Shown: positions 12,786 through 25,401, counted from the stretch's first letter. The stretch: DNA of 64,000 bases from Macrosoma leucophasiata (GCA_036365455.1 JAWQUS010000016.1:11555001-11619000); one strand, 5' to 3'. Notes: generated by a model from the letters alone, not told the origin. A program made the numbers and translations.

Positions 12786-13005
12786 TGACCGGTTTTTATA
12801 TACTGTTATGGTCTGTTTTTATCGTCTACTACATAAAATTACTTCCGTTAGGGGGGTGTTGTACTATTTTTAAGCTTCGACGCATGACGAGGGGTACCTA
12901 CTATTGCCCACAAATATGTTGCATACTTATAGAAACAATTCATTTTTATACAAACAATCAATTTACAACTTGAAATTTAATATTTTATTACACTTACCTA
13001 TTAAG

Positions 13006-13181
13006 TACGTAACTGTACGCCTGTCATCCCCGAAGGTAACGAAACTATTGACATCTCCGGGCATATTACCTACCAAAATCAGAGAGAAAAAATTAAACAA
13101 AAATCCCAAAAGCATTTATTTTTTCCATCCCAGGGATCGAACCTGGGTTGCCAGTGTAGCAGTAGTGGCCTACTAGGTATC
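13006..13181 (-). mobile_element. tRNA-derived SINE, shortened copy
   Basis: On the minus strand, a tRNA-like head with a B box (GGTTCGATCCC) is followed by a short body. It ends in the same tail (CCCCGAA...CGTACAGTTACG) as the fuller SINE at 27260-27571. The body is shorter than in that copy. Confidence 0.65.
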
Positions 13182-13189
13182 ACATGTCA

Positions 13190-15435
13190 TGATATACAAT
13201 AACTAGCTGTGCCCACAGCGGAGATTAGCTCGTCCAACCAAACAATGAAACAGTTTGTTTGGACATGATTGCTTCAGCTGTCTAATACCTTTTAGGTAGA
13301 TGAGTAATACCTATATATTAATTAATATGATTTTTAGTACCTCGACACAAAAAAGTGTTACCTCACGCCTGTACGCGAGAAGACACGGATCGAGATATTC
13401 TTAATAATTTTCGAGATAATAAATGATGTACGAGTAGGTAGTTTCAAAAACTGCTAACAACATTCCTAACAAATATTACTTGCTACTACGGAACCTATCA
13501 TAACCTATCATAAAGTTCGAAGCGTATTTGGTTGCTTTACAATATAAATTGAATCTTTAATTACTTAAACGTACCTATCTAGTAATTATTTATACTGTTC
13601 GACCTTTGATAGGTATACGTACTGGAAAGATACTAGTAAGGTTCTACATAAATCCACCTATAGGATTAAATTTATACATGCATTGGCAATGAACGACAAA
13701 TTTACATTTCAACTTCTAGAATAGTATGAAGTGTATAACTTCTTTATACGCGCCTTTTACGCCCAATCTATTCTTAATTGCTCTACATTTAAAAAACTTT
13801 ATTCTCCATATATATATATAGAGGCACTCAATTTCTGCTAAGTAGTTAACGTCTACCCAGCCCTTCAGTAAAATACAGGTGTTAGGTTTGTTTTTGTACA
13901 ATCCAGTTCAAACGAATCTTAATTAGCTGTTCGTGTGAATTAATTAATCTAGTAAGTGCAACCTGCATGGAATGTTGCGTTTGCTACTTGTCTATAATTA
14001 TGTAGGTTAATGCCGTAACAAGTATAGTACCTATGTAAGATTGATTTGAATAATCAGATATAATACATTTGAGTCAACATCCCGCTTTCGTTAAGGAAAA
14101 GATAGGTGAGAAGAGGTGTATCAACATTTTACCGATCATCCTAAAGTTGTGCAATACGTTACAACTTTCCTGCGAACGCACTACTTAAAAAATAATGTTA
14201 TTACCACTGAAATAAATGTAGTAATATGAGCATAATTAATGTATATTTTAATTAAGCTATTTAAAGTTACTTGACCCCAGGTAAGCATAAACTAAAAGTT
14301 TTCTCTTTAAAGAGGTAAAGAGAAAACTTTTAGTTTATGCTTACCTGGGGTCAAGTAACTTTAAATAGCTTAATTAAAATATACATTAATTATGCTCATA
14401 TTACTACATTTATTTCAGTGGTAATAACATTATTTTTTAAGTAGTGCGTTCGCAGGAAAGTTGTAACGTATTGCACAACTTTAGGATGATCGGTAAAATG
14501 TTGATACACCTCTTCTCACCTATCTTTTCCTTAACGAAAGCGGGATGTTGACTCAAATGTATTATATCTGATTATTCAAATCAATCTTACATAGGTACTA
14601 TACTTGTTACGGCATTAACCTACATAATTATAGACAAGTAGCAAACGCAACATTCCATGCAGGTTGCACTTACTAGATTAATTAATTCACACGAACAGCT
14701 AATTAAGATTCGTTTGAACTGGATTGTACAAAAACAAACCTAACACCTGTATTTTACTGAAGGGCTGGGTAGACGTTAACTACTTAGCAGAAATTGAGTG
14801 CCTCTATATATATATATGGAGAATAAAGTTTTTTAAATGTAGAGCAATTAAGAATAGATTGGGCGTAAAAGGCGCGTATAAAGAAGTTATACACTTCATA
14901 CTATTCTAGAAGTTGAAATGTAAATTTGTCGTTCATTGCCAATGCATGTATAAATTTAATCCTATAGGTGGATTTATGTAGAACCTTACTAGTATCTTTC
15001 CAGTACGTATACCTATCAAAGGTCGAACAGTATAAATAATTACTAGATAGGTACGTTTAAGTAATTAAAGATTCAATTTATATTGTAAAGCAACCAAATA
15101 CGCTTCGAACTTTATGATAGGTTATGATAGGTTCCGTAGTAGCAAGTAATATTTGTTAGGAATGTTGTTAGCAGTTTTTGAAACTACCTACTCGTACATC
15201 ATTTATTATCTCGAAAATTATTAAGAATATCTCGATCCGTGTCTTCTCGCGTACAGGCGTGAGGTAACACTTTTTTGTGTCGAGGTACTAAAAATCATAT
15301 TAATTAATATATAGGTATTACTCATCTACCTAAAAGGTATTAGACAGCTGAAGCAATCATGTCCAAACAAACTGTTTCATTGTTTGGTTGGACGAGCTAA
15401 TCTCCGCTGTGGGCACAGCTAGTTATTGTATATCA
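13190..15435. repeat. Giant perfect palindrome, 1119-bp arms
   Basis: Arm 13190-14308 recurs as its exact reverse complement at 14317-15435, with only eight bases (14309-14316) between. Every segment compared by eye, at the tips, the middle and the centre, matches base for base, and an identical 61-codon frame appears in both arms on opposite strands. Each outer tip carries a Helitron-type end (GGGCACAGCTAG), so the arm probably derives from a Helitron-like sequence. Such identity implies a very recent event, ongoing conversion, or an assembly artefact. Confidence 0.9.
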
Positions 15436-15481
15436 CTTATCGTATATCACTTATCGTAGTTATTGTATATCACTTATCGTA
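15428..15481 (+). repeat. Short direct repeats between two palindromes
   Basis: TATATCACTTATCG occurs three times here, the last two copies separated by TAGTTATTG. It overlaps the outer tip of the first palindrome and abuts the second, whose tip begins with the related TTTCACTTACGG. Confidence 0.75.
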
Positions 15482-16582
15482 TTTCACTTACGGCTCACCA
15501 TTGGTTCCAATGTTAAAATTAAATAAAAAATCGGCCACGTTCATAGAGTTCCAAATAATCAAGAATATTTCTAGGTTACGTTTAATGCCATAGACCTAAA
15601 GTTTTTCCTGTAATCTGTACGTAGAGAACTATTTTTCAGTTTCCTAAAAGGCTTAGAAGTTTCAGAAATAAAGACGAATGGTTAATTTTGGTCTATTTTC
15701 TTAAATAACTTCAAAACTATTTATGTTAAAATTATAAAAAAATATCTTTGGAATACTTATTATAAAGCCTGTCTTAAAGTGATATAAATTAACTTGACCC
15801 AAGTGAGCATAAACTAAAAGTTTGCTCACTACCACAATCACTTTTGTTTGGTTCACTGATTTACATTTGTGTACGAAATTTCAACTTAATTAATTGCAGT
15901 AACTTCAACTTAATTGGTGCAGTACTTTTGGAGGAAATCGGCTGTCAGACAGACAGACAGATAGATAGACAGGCGTAAGAGTCATCTTAAAAGGTTACTT
16001 TTGTCTTTAAAGGTACCCTAAAAAACTCATTAGATACGTTTTTTAGGGTACCTTTAAAGACAAAAGTAACCTTTTAAGATGACTCTTACGCCTGTCTATC
16101 TATCTGTCTGTCTGTCTGACAGCCGATTTCCTCCAAAAGTACTGCACCAATTAAGTTGAAGTTACTGCAATTAATTAAGTTGAAATTTCGTACACAAATG
16201 TAAATCAGTGAACCAAACAAAAGTGATTGTGGTAGTGAGCAAACTTTTAGTTTATGCTCACTTGGGTCAAGTTAATTTATATCACTTTAAGACAGGCTTT
16301 ATAATAAGTATTCCAAAGATATTTTTTTATAATTTTAACATAAATAGTTTTGAAGTTATTTAAGAAAATAGACCAAAATTAACCATTCGTCTTTATTTCT
16401 GAAACTTCTAAGCCTTTTAGGAAACTGAAAAATAGTTCTCTACGTACAGATTACAGGAAAAACTTTAGGTCTATGGCATTAAACGTAACCTAGAAATATT
16501 CTTGATTATTTGGAACTCTATGAACGTGGCCGATTTTTTATTTAATTTTAACATTGGAACCAATGGTGAGCCGTAAGTGAAA
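15482..16582. repeat. Second large palindrome, 545-bp arms
   Basis: Arm 15482-16026 recurs as its reverse complement at 16038-16582 around an 11-base spacer (TCATTAGATAC). All segments compared are identical. The centre is an 'AGGGTACC...GTCTGTCTGTC' end related to family B. About 205 bp out is a block (CTTTTAGTTTATGCTCACTTGGGTCAAG, split by small changes) that is also found at the centre of the neighbouring palindrome, so the two are related. Confidence 0.88.
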
Positions 16583-16854
16583 ACGTAACAGCCGTTTTTA
16601 CTTTCACAATTACCTGTATAAGTTAGAATTTTAGTTAAGACATTGAATTAACAAAACCTTCTATCCGCAAAGCCATTCACACGAGTACTTAGCAGGAGGC
16701 TGACAATTAACTAGTCGGGATAGCTCTACATACCTTCTCTAACACGGAAACGCTTCGCATAAATGACCGTTTGAGTCATTTACTCAGTTTCATGTCTGTT
16801 CGATATGTATACACTGTGGAATAAAAGTTGTTCTTGACGAGTATATCAGACTTA

Positions 16855-16992
16855 TGGTGAGATTCACAGACCGCATTACGACTTTACTTTGAGCAAAGTA
16901 TGCTTAGAACTCTCAGTACAGTATGGGATTTGACAGTTCGAAGCGTACTTTGCTTGAAAGTAAAGTCGTAGTGCGGTCTGTGAATCTCGCCC
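16855..16992. mobile_element. MITE with long inverted repeats and TTA duplication
   Basis: The ends GAGATTCACAGACCGCA and its complement extend into imperfect arms of about 50 bp. TTA lies at 16852-16854 and again at 16993-16995. A three-base TWA duplication suggests the PIF/Harbinger superfamily, though that assignment is inference. Confidence 0.75.
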
Positions 16993-17765
16993 TTAGTATC
17001 GGTCAGGTAGACTATTGATAAAGGAGCTCAGGGCGTAGGCACCACCGCATTACGTAATCTATGTCTCGTATGTGCGAAAGTGCTTGGATGAAATGTTTCA
17101 TTTACCATCTACTGTACCTACTCCTTCCGGGAAATACAGGGGTGAAACTATACAAAAATATTTGTCAAAGTAACAATGATAGTTTGTTGGCATGGTATTA
17201 TGTTTGTCCAATTTTCTCATTATTTTTATGTATGACTAGCAGACTGCAGCAGCAGGTAAATTATCACAAAGCTAATCGTTAAAGTAGCGAGGTCGTTTTC
17301 CTTTAGTCATACTTCAGTAAATACTCGGAGCTACTGAACTAAAATGAGCTAGTTAAGTGAACTATGTGTAAAATCTACGTTTCACTTTGTTGATAGTTAT
17401 GTTTATTCGTTGAACAAAGCAGACGTAGTTCTCGCTCATGATTAGAAAATAAGTAAGTACTATCTAAAAGAATAAAGACTCTTGGAGACCTACTAACTAC
17501 ATAATCTCCTAAAGTAGCCTTAGCTGTTTTTATGTATTCGTGTATTTTATTTGACTAGGTAATACCTACACAAAAAATGCTATTTAAATTTTGCGGCAAT
17601 TTATCTTATCAATTTTTACTTTTTTGCCGGTGGCAGAATTTCAGTGCAGGAACTCGACGGCTTAGGCAACGCCGCATTACTTTAATCTATAAATATGTCG
17701 CCAATGTATGGCTATGATAGTGTTTAGCACTATCGTGTTCCGGTTTGGTGGTACCTAATGTACTA

Positions 17766-17890
17766 GGGTGGTCTGGGTGATCGCCGGGAGAAGTGTGTAG
17801 AGTTACAAGGAAATTATGTTGAAAAATAAGAAATATATATAAAAAAAATATCTTGTAACTTTGTTAGGTCGGAAATTTTTCAGACCACCC
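17766..17890. mobile_element. Small MITE, GGGTGGTCTG termini
   Basis: The 10-bp perfect inverted termini GGGTGGTCTG/CAGACCACCC are 125 bp apart, with an internal inverted pair TTACAAG/CTTGTAA. No clear target duplication was found. Confidence 0.55.
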
Positions 17891-19464
17891 ACGTATAGCA
17901 CCGTAATAACTTCAAAGACATAACAACTAAAGTCTCAGGGATGGCAACGCATCGGCATTTTGACCTTTCGTTTTTGTATAGATGTCTAAACGCTGCAGTC
18001 ATCACTTAACTTCCATCTGAACTGCTTGTGTTTCACCTTAGGTAGGTATATAAAATAACTTTTTTACTGTATCCAAATCTTCTTAGGTTCTTATCTATAG
18101 AATTAGTAAAATAATATTGTTTCTAATGTAATTTATCAAAATCAGTCCAATTTTACTGTTCTTAGGCTCTCAGGTAATTTATCAATGAATACTATTTCAC
18201 ATTAATATAGATAACTGTATAACATTGACTGTTACTTACTATAACAACAATCAAGTACAGTTTCATCCCGCAAACGGTCAATATTTACAAAATATCACGA
18301 GTGCTAATGTCATAAGTGCGTATTTTTATCATGCCGGATTTAAGTATAGGAAACATAGGCACCACACCACAAAAAAATCAAATTAAATCAATAAAGGATC
18401 AGTCGAAATACAACAACAATCAGTATATTTTGTACTGAGTTTTGTTACAAATTGTTAGATGAAAAAAATATTTTTTTAAGGGAAATAGACTTCGACAATA
18501 TTATCGATACGCTTATTAATGTTAAACTGTTCAATTATGAATGAATTTTATGTCAGCCAACATTATACAGTTGCACTTTTCTTTAACTTGACCATAATAA
18601 AAACTTTCAATAGTTAACCACAAATTATTTGAGGGCCTCCACCATTCCACTTCACACCACATGCTCTACCTACGGGCCGCCGAAGTCCAAATCCGGCGCT
18701 GATGCGAAAGTGATATTTCAAATATTTACTATGAGCAATCAATTTATCAGAATTATGTTATTTTTGATATCACAAATGTGTTGTTTTGTAAAACAATTGA
18801 TATCAGAACACCAGTAGGTATAACTCGAAAGAAAAGACTCCACCCAAACTAACTTATCTGATGTGCCGTTAAATGGCAGCAATCAGCTCTGCCGTATACC
18901 GATTAAACAGTAAATAATTATGTGGTAATGAAAGAGGCAAATAATAATACCACAAATTAACATGTTCGTTTTCTTTAGACTGTGATAATACTGTACATAT
19001 ATTCGTATATACTGCACATAAATCGTACATATAATCCTAAGTGAATCTCTACCAAAAACAAAAATCTTATACGTAGATAAGTTCTAGTGCCTAAGATATT
19101 TTTGTTCTGTGCCAGAACTTACAGTGCCGTACATTACCATCTAACTGGAACATTGTTGGGTTAAACGTTAACACCAAGTAAATTATATAATGCCTTCGAG
19201 TTCAGTTACTGGATCTCTACCTCCAATAAAACTCACGATGTATACGAACTGTTTGTTTGCGACATAATAAATGTTTGCTATTATCAAATGGATGATGTTC
19301 AAGTAATAGGCAAAATGATTCATAAAATTACTCACGATCCGATTATTTGCCCGATCAAAATGTTTGCTGTCAAAATGTAAGCCTTGTTCTGTAAGATCAG
19401 CGACGAGCGACAAACGATTTTTGGTGGCAAATGTGGCAACGTATCCGCATTTAGACATCTACTT
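17891..19464. other. Intergenic, no gene seen
   Basis: A family A fragment occurs just before this stretch (about 17650-17755) and another at about 17030-17070. Within it I find only AT-rich sequence and short frames without protein-like features. Confidence 0.4.
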
Positions 19465-19750
19465 TTTTATGTAATTAAGGTAGCAAACAAGCATGCAGTT
19501 CACATTCATGTTAATTCATAACTGCCGCCTATAGGCACCCACACAAAAACCAGAGGTCACAATGCAGATGCGTTGCCATCCCTGAGACCATGGTTGTTAT
19601 GTCCCTGTCATAGATATAACGGGGCCATACATTACCATCTAACCGAAACACGATAGTGCTGTACACTACTATTTGGCGGCAGAAAGATCAGGTAATGCAG
19701 TGGTGCCAACGCCCTCATGTCTTTACAGTGGAACTCTACCACCAGTAAAA
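19465..19750 (-). mobile_element. Interspersed repeat family A (SINE-like)
   Basis: This is an antisense, diverged copy of a roughly 280-bp repeat. In its own sense it runs GGTAGAGCTCCAGTGACGG, CACCACCGCATTACC, TGGTAGTGTTCAGCACTATC, GCCCTGTAATTTCCGG and CATGCCTGTTTGCCAC, then a CATAAAA(A)n tail. The A-rich tail points to retroposition, but I see no tRNA-type A and B boxes, so its head type is unknown. Other copies: 23735-23945, 29066-29268, 34006-34390, 35372-35650, 40705-40985 and 46245-46555. Confidence 0.75.
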
Positions 19751-21497
19751 ACCTGTTTACGTAAATGACTTACAAAAAAAAAGATTGCAATTAAAATTAC
19801 GCGTACCTAAGCCTTGTTTTGCCAATAACAAAGTCAAATCGGGCGAGGTGTGTGGGCATGAAGCCTCAACCGGTGGCAGCCGACGAATGCCAATGTCAAC
19901 TAATTTGCAAACCCGTCCTTACTGTTATGCCGGACGGCGACCGTCTGACCCACATCACGGTAATTATGATTACCTAATTCCCCAAAACCTTTTTACTTTT
20001 TAGGATTCCGCACCTAAAGTATGCTAATGGGAAAATGCAATTCATATGCGTCTTTCAGTCAAAGATTTCTTTTAGAGTAAAGGTACAGATATAATTGTTT
20101 TTTTTTTTAATTCTTGCCACTATATAGAGACTCTACCGTGACAAGTAGCAACAAACAAAACAGTGGCTCATCAGGGGTGCCGGCAGAAGTGAAAACATTT
20201 TCAATATACGCAGATATCGGTTACGGTTACAGTCTCGCGAGTTCAGTGGTTTTTCCCATCTCCAAAAATGCGCCCAAAGAAGTTTTTGCTTCAATTCCTC
20301 CTCTCCTCACTAGATAGATTAAAATTAAAATAAAAACTAAGGTAGGTCACATACTGTTATTTTAAATTGATTGTTTGTCTATCTATCTTTCTTTATAAAC
20401 AAAACAATGTAATACCTATTTGAAGTATAATCATACAATACCTATCGTTACATACAATATATCCAATACGATAAGAAAGAACGGGGCCACATAGCACAGT
20501 ATGTGTATGCTTACTTATGAGGTGACCCCCATACCACATCTACAACTTCTATGATATTGTTAAAGAAAATCTGAAAGCTTTTGATTGCCAAAAAAGGTCT
20601 AGAAGTTGGTTAGCCTAAGAATGAAGAGCTTACATCTTGAGGAAAGGACAGAATACTTAAACGCAGTTCATACGAATTATTGAAATTACACGAAACCTTT
20701 CTGGAGCGATTCAGACTGACTCGCACTTGACCAGTTTTATTTTCGTAAAGGTGATATGACGTAGCTCCAACCGTAATTCAAGCTGACATAAGAGAAATGA
20801 CATTAATGAGGCGGCTTCGCGGCTACCCCAAATTTTAATTATATTATTTAATATTTTAGCTCGTGCGGCAAAACTTATCTAGATCATATATTAAATTAGT
20901 TTAATGAATTAATAATATAATCAAAAATCGACGTGTGGCACTCGGGGACTGCCGCGGTAAAGCTATTGCATAGCATTTTGTATCAACTTATGCAATTATA
21001 ATTATTTATTTATTTTATTTATGCAGTATTTCTTTTTTTCTTTGATATTAATTCAAGTTACACTTTTTGAGCGTGGTGACCGATAAGAAAACATTTTTTT
21101 TTTCTTTTATTAAATAAAAAAGTTAATATTGTTTGAAATATTTTTATTATTTTACAATACATATAAACAGCTGCTTATGTATTTGTCCAATTTCGGAGCA
21201 GCTCGTCTCGATTCGTACGAGCTTCGTAGAGTCGTACAATTCGTCTAGTTGCACGCACACAAACACCGTGTCGAAGACTGCCGAAAAGAAACGACGTTAG
21301 ACAATGCACGGCCTTCAAGCCACACCTCCGTGCCCGTCGGAGTGGGGAGCGTGAGGTTTTTTCGTTACGGAATTTCTGAATTCGATCCCCGCGCTCAAGG
21401 CCCTCGATAGAAGCTATGCAATAGCTTAATTATATATTTGACATAAGTGTAACGTAATATTTAATTGATGATAATCGCCCCACACTAAGGTTGTAAG
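19751..21497. other. Intergenic with unassigned repeat pieces
   Basis: Between about 20810 and 21430 lie blocks (GGCACTCGGGGACTGCCGCGG; AAAGCTATTGCATAGC repeated as AAGCTATGCAATAGCTT) that look like parts of a DNA transposon, but I cannot define its ends. The frames at 19785 and 20114 have no recognisable features. Confidence 0.35.
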
Positions 21498-23078
21498 TAG
21501 GAATTGCAATCCCGCAAAGTGGGATCCCGCACCTTTTAACAATCTGGTGGATCCCGCACCTTCAAGACGCGGATCCGCGGATCCCGCAAATTTAAATTAG
21601 TGCTGAAACATTCCTGAAGTTTTGTTAGAAAGTACAAATTCATTCTAAATCTCATTATTAATGAGATTGATTACCTAACCTGTTTTTATATGTAAGGTTA
21701 AAATTAAATAAAACTTGATTCCAAAGCATTTTAAAAATTAAGTTCTTATAAAACTCATTTGATTACAAAATATTTCTTACTTATTTAATTAAATATTTTG
21801 TCAGAATTAAACAAATAGGCACTTTTGATGCAATAATATGTGAGGCATGTTTTTTATAGTAATTTTTTTTAGATTAGTTAGAATTAGATAGAAGGAAAAC
21901 CCAGAAGCAGGTATCACAAAACTTTTTGTACATGATATTAATAACAGCAAAATTGTCATTGTGTATAATCCGACTTTATTAAAATATCATGATGGGCGTC
22001 GTGCGTGCGTGATAAAATTATTCTTTTTAATTTGTTGTCATTATAATATCGTATTCCATTCGTTTTGTGTTCTTGACCACTACATCTTTAGGTATTATAT
22101 AGGAGGCGTTTTAGACAAGGCATAAGTTTAATATTTATAAAATAAGTTGCCAATTACTGTAATGTTATAAAAAAAAGTATTTTTTAAAACCTTATATTTG
22201 AAAATAATACACTATTGTATAGGTATTATTAGTTTTCGGATTGAAGATCGACATTTTTGAACTTTTTACTTAAAATTCACCTAAAAAAATACACCTGAAT
22301 TCCTTCCGTCTAATGCTATACAAAATGTACTAAATTAACCCTTAATTTTTATAAAACCTGTCACGTGGGTGTCGGGCCGTAGTGTAAGGTTCCGTAGTTT
22401 TTAGGTTTGAATAACGTAATGACAAAAATCAATAAATATTTTCTATGGAGTTCTTAAAAAATTTCGAGTAAAATACATTTGATCGACTATTACAAAAAAA
22501 AGCCAACTTAAGTGTGATAGTTTACCTTTTCATTTCATTATAAGTAACTACTATTGCCGTAACGTTTGAATTTCTAAAAACAACCGTTTAGTTGGTAAAG
22601 GTTGGACACTTGACTCTAACGATCTAACAAATATAACTCACGAACTGTTAACAAAATCGAAAAATAATATTACCACATCCCTAACATTTCTGAAACCACA
22701 CTATACAGAAAACGAAAAATAAAACAATTATCCGCGTGTTACATGTTGGGGAGGTCCCCTAAATATTTTTTTTTTTTCATGTTTTTAATCTACCTTTTTG
22801 TTGGCGTGATCAAGGTGTATACTTGTGCCAAATTTCAAGTCTCTGTTAACAACAGTTTTTACGCTAAACCGCGGACGGAGAGACAGACAGACAGACAGAC
22901 GGACATGGCGAAACTATTAGGGTTCTTTGTTTACTACGGAACCCTAAAAAACCTGCAGTTTCAATTGATTTTATAACAAAATGTCTAATATGCGGGATCC
23001 CGCGGGATCCGCGCGGGATTGGTCAATCCCGCATAACAATCCCGCGGGATTGAAGAAGCTGCGGGATTGCAATCCCTA
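21498..23078. mobile_element. hAT-like non-autonomous transposon with 8-bp duplications
   Basis: GTTGTAAG at 21490-21497 recurs exactly at 23079-23086. The termini between them are TAGGAATTGCAATCCCGCA and, inverted, TAGGGATTGCAATCCCGCA. Both subterminal zones are packed with GGGATCCCGC and GCGGGATT motifs in both orientations, the kind of dense subterminal repeats to which hAT transposases bind. The 8-bp duplication fits hAT. No transposase is visible; the interior holds an antisense family B copy (22360-22953). Confidence 0.82.
22360..22953 (-). mobile_element. Family B repeat nested in the hAT-like element
   Basis: This is the antisense counterpart of the 12146-12785 repeat: the TACTACGGAACCCTAAAAAA end is at 22930-22950, the CAGACAGACAGACGGACATG tract at about 22885-22907, and the GCCGTAGTGTAAGG end on the left. 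Confidence 0.7.
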
Positions 23079-23144
23079 GTTGTAAGGCCATCCTATAATG
23101 TACGTAGGTGTTTGTTTAGCAAGAATGTGGAATATAGGTCAGAC

Positions 23145-23232
23145 AAATATTCGTGCCGGTGCGGGGATCGAACCCGCGACCCTTCGAATCAATCGGTCGT
23201 CTCACACCGCTGGACTAACCGGGTCGTCAAGA
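23145..23232 (-). mobile_element. tRNA-like SINE head
   Basis: On the minus strand an A-box-like GGTTAGTCCAGCGG and a B box GGTTCGATCCC sit at tRNA spacing, with a GCGGG/CCCGC T stem. Acceptor pairing is imperfect and the anticodon arm is not canonical, so this is a SINE head or tRNA relic rather than a working tRNA gene. Confidence 0.55.
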
Positions 23233-23734
23233 AGTCCGGAAAGAAGACGTCGTACGACTGTGAAACCAGTATTATACCTATGTACCGTAGGTAGTAATGT
23301 AGTTCGATGATGATCCTATTCTAGCAATAGGAAGGTGAAAGATTCAGTATTTTTAATATTAGAAGTAGCTACATTTAATTTCTGTTGATGTAAGTATATA
23401 AGATTCGATCTTATTTACTTATTCGAAAAATTCGGTATTCGGTCAGATCTCTCTGAATAAAAAATCGCAGCCTTTTTTGGCCGTAAGAACTAATGTCCAA
23501 TTTTTGATTCTCGGTACCTACACAATATAATATCCAATCCCGAAAATCATCTATAGCGTATAGGGCTACGCTTATTATTATGTAGCTGAGAAGTATAATC
23601 TGCATGATTATCTATTACTCTTTTATCGTACATGTATCAAAGATATAACTTGCTAAAGGAAAACTAGAATACTTTTGTAGGTATGCTAAGCTATTTACCT
23701 ACTTATCTACTGTGTTTATATGTTTTTTTTTATG

Positions 23735-23945
23735 TTATGGAAGTGGCAAACAAGCATGCAGTTCACATTGATGCTAAGTGATGACTTCAGCCTATAGACA
23801 CCCACACAAAGACCAAGGTCAAAATGCAGATGCGTTGCCACTCCTGAGGCCTAAGGTGTTATGCCTCTGTGCCGGAAATTACAGGGCCGTACATGACCAC
23901 CTGACCGGAACACGATAGTGCTGAACACTACCATTTATGTATATA
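23735..23945 (-). mobile_element. Family A repeat, 5'-truncated
   Basis: An antisense copy carrying the tail half (GCAAACAAGCATGCAGTTCAC through GATAGTGCTGAACACTACCA). The promoter-side third of the family consensus is missing. Confidence 0.75.
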
Positions 23946-24004
23946 CTCGATAAACATAGACTTAGAATTAAATCTTTTGTGTCGTTTATTTTTATGTTAG
24001 TATA

Positions 24005-24665
24005 TTTTTAGGATTCCGTAGCCGACCCATAGTTTCGCCGTGTCCGTCCGTCCGTCTGTCCGTCTGTCCACAGCTATGCTACAGTAGCTGTTAGTATTAT
24101 AAAGCTGTAATTTACACACGACACGAATATAAGTGCATATTAGCTATGCGGAGAAAGTCGGGCCATAAAATCTAGAAGCATGTTTTTTTTAGGGTAGGTA
24201 TCTCCCCTAAACGCAAAGTGGGGCTGTAATTGTAATTTTATAATTCTCCTACCCCGTAGTGTAGGGTATCGTTGAATAGGTTAAAACTATTTGAGCGGGT
24301 TTGAGTTGGTTTATTCCCGCTGTCTCCGTGACGGGGACAGCGGGACATCTATAAATTTATTTCCCGTTGTCCCCGTGACGGGGACACGGCGCACGGGGAC
24401 AACGGTAGTTTCATATTCAATTAGTTTGTGAAACATTAAGCTTTATGTGCCAAAATAGACTCAAGTATCCCCCCCCCCCCCCTCCGCCCTCCTTCCCTCT
24501 GCAATAAACGGTGGTATTTGGACCCGTGAAAAAAATATGGCGATAACACATATTATAACGAATTTTAAAGGAAAACTATCACAGATTAGACTCTACAAGT
24601 TTATGAGTAATAGTCGATCTACGTGGAAAACACAACCCTACATTGCGTGTGGCTCGACGCATTAG
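24005..24665 (+). mobile_element. Family B repeat with GC hairpins and poly-C run
   Basis: It begins TTTTTAGGATTCCGTAG, followed by TTTCGCCGTGTCCGTCCGTC, and ends CCCTACATTGCGTGTGGCTC. Unlike the other copies it contains two strong GC hairpins at about 24317-24405 (CCCGCTGTCTCCGTGACGGG and a related CCCGTTGTCCCCGTGACGGG) and a 12-base C run at about 24471. Confidence 0.7.
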
Positions 24666-25390
24666 CCCGATTAAAAAAAAACGGTGCCCTTATCTTATCA
24701 TAATATTGTTCCTATTAATAACGGCAATTTAAAAAAAACAATAAAAAGTTAAGCGCTTAAGCACTATTTTTTCAAAACTTCGACTAAGAACTTAACTAGA
24801 CAAATCCAACACAACACATTATAAGTCTACTAGACTATTACTGTGGATTGTGTTTGATTTCTTTTACTCGCCCTCCCCCGAAAAGTTCCCAAGACATTAA
24901 TATTTACAAATCTGTAATTATTAACTCTGGCATTAATTAAAGTATCATGATTAAGTTGGAAGATTCTGATCTACTTAGTGCATAGTGACACAGGAAGTCA
25001 AATAAAAGCTTCTAAAAACAGATATCGACTTTTATTATAAGTAATAACTTAAAACGTTCTAAGTTCCCCTATTTTTAGCATTATTGCCTGTCGTATCTCC
25101 GGATATTTATATTTGGATCTAGCAACTGTTTTACTACCACGTGTTGAGATGATCAAAAGATAAAGTGAATGCCGCCGTGTGGTCGTTACTTGTGTTGGTC
25201 GAAGTTTGGAACAAAGTCCATGTTAAGTTCCTACTATCAAACATTGTAGCTGACATAATATATGAATAAGTAGTACAATTGCTATCTATTGTCTACTATG
25301 TTGTATTGTACGTACAATTGTGTATAGTTTCCTGTTCTTTATTGGTAAAATAATACAATTAATGTAATAAATTACTTATTTTCGCTGTTT
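24666..25390. other. Intergenic, no gene seen
   Basis: AT-rich sequence without coding or repeat signatures that I can name. Confidence 0.35.
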
Positions 25391-25401
25391 CATGAACTTT
25401 T

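Noticed and set aside
13716..14909. Identical 61-codon frames on opposite strands (13716-13901 and 14724-14909)
   Set aside because: They are mirror copies created by the palindrome; the peptide has no coding character.
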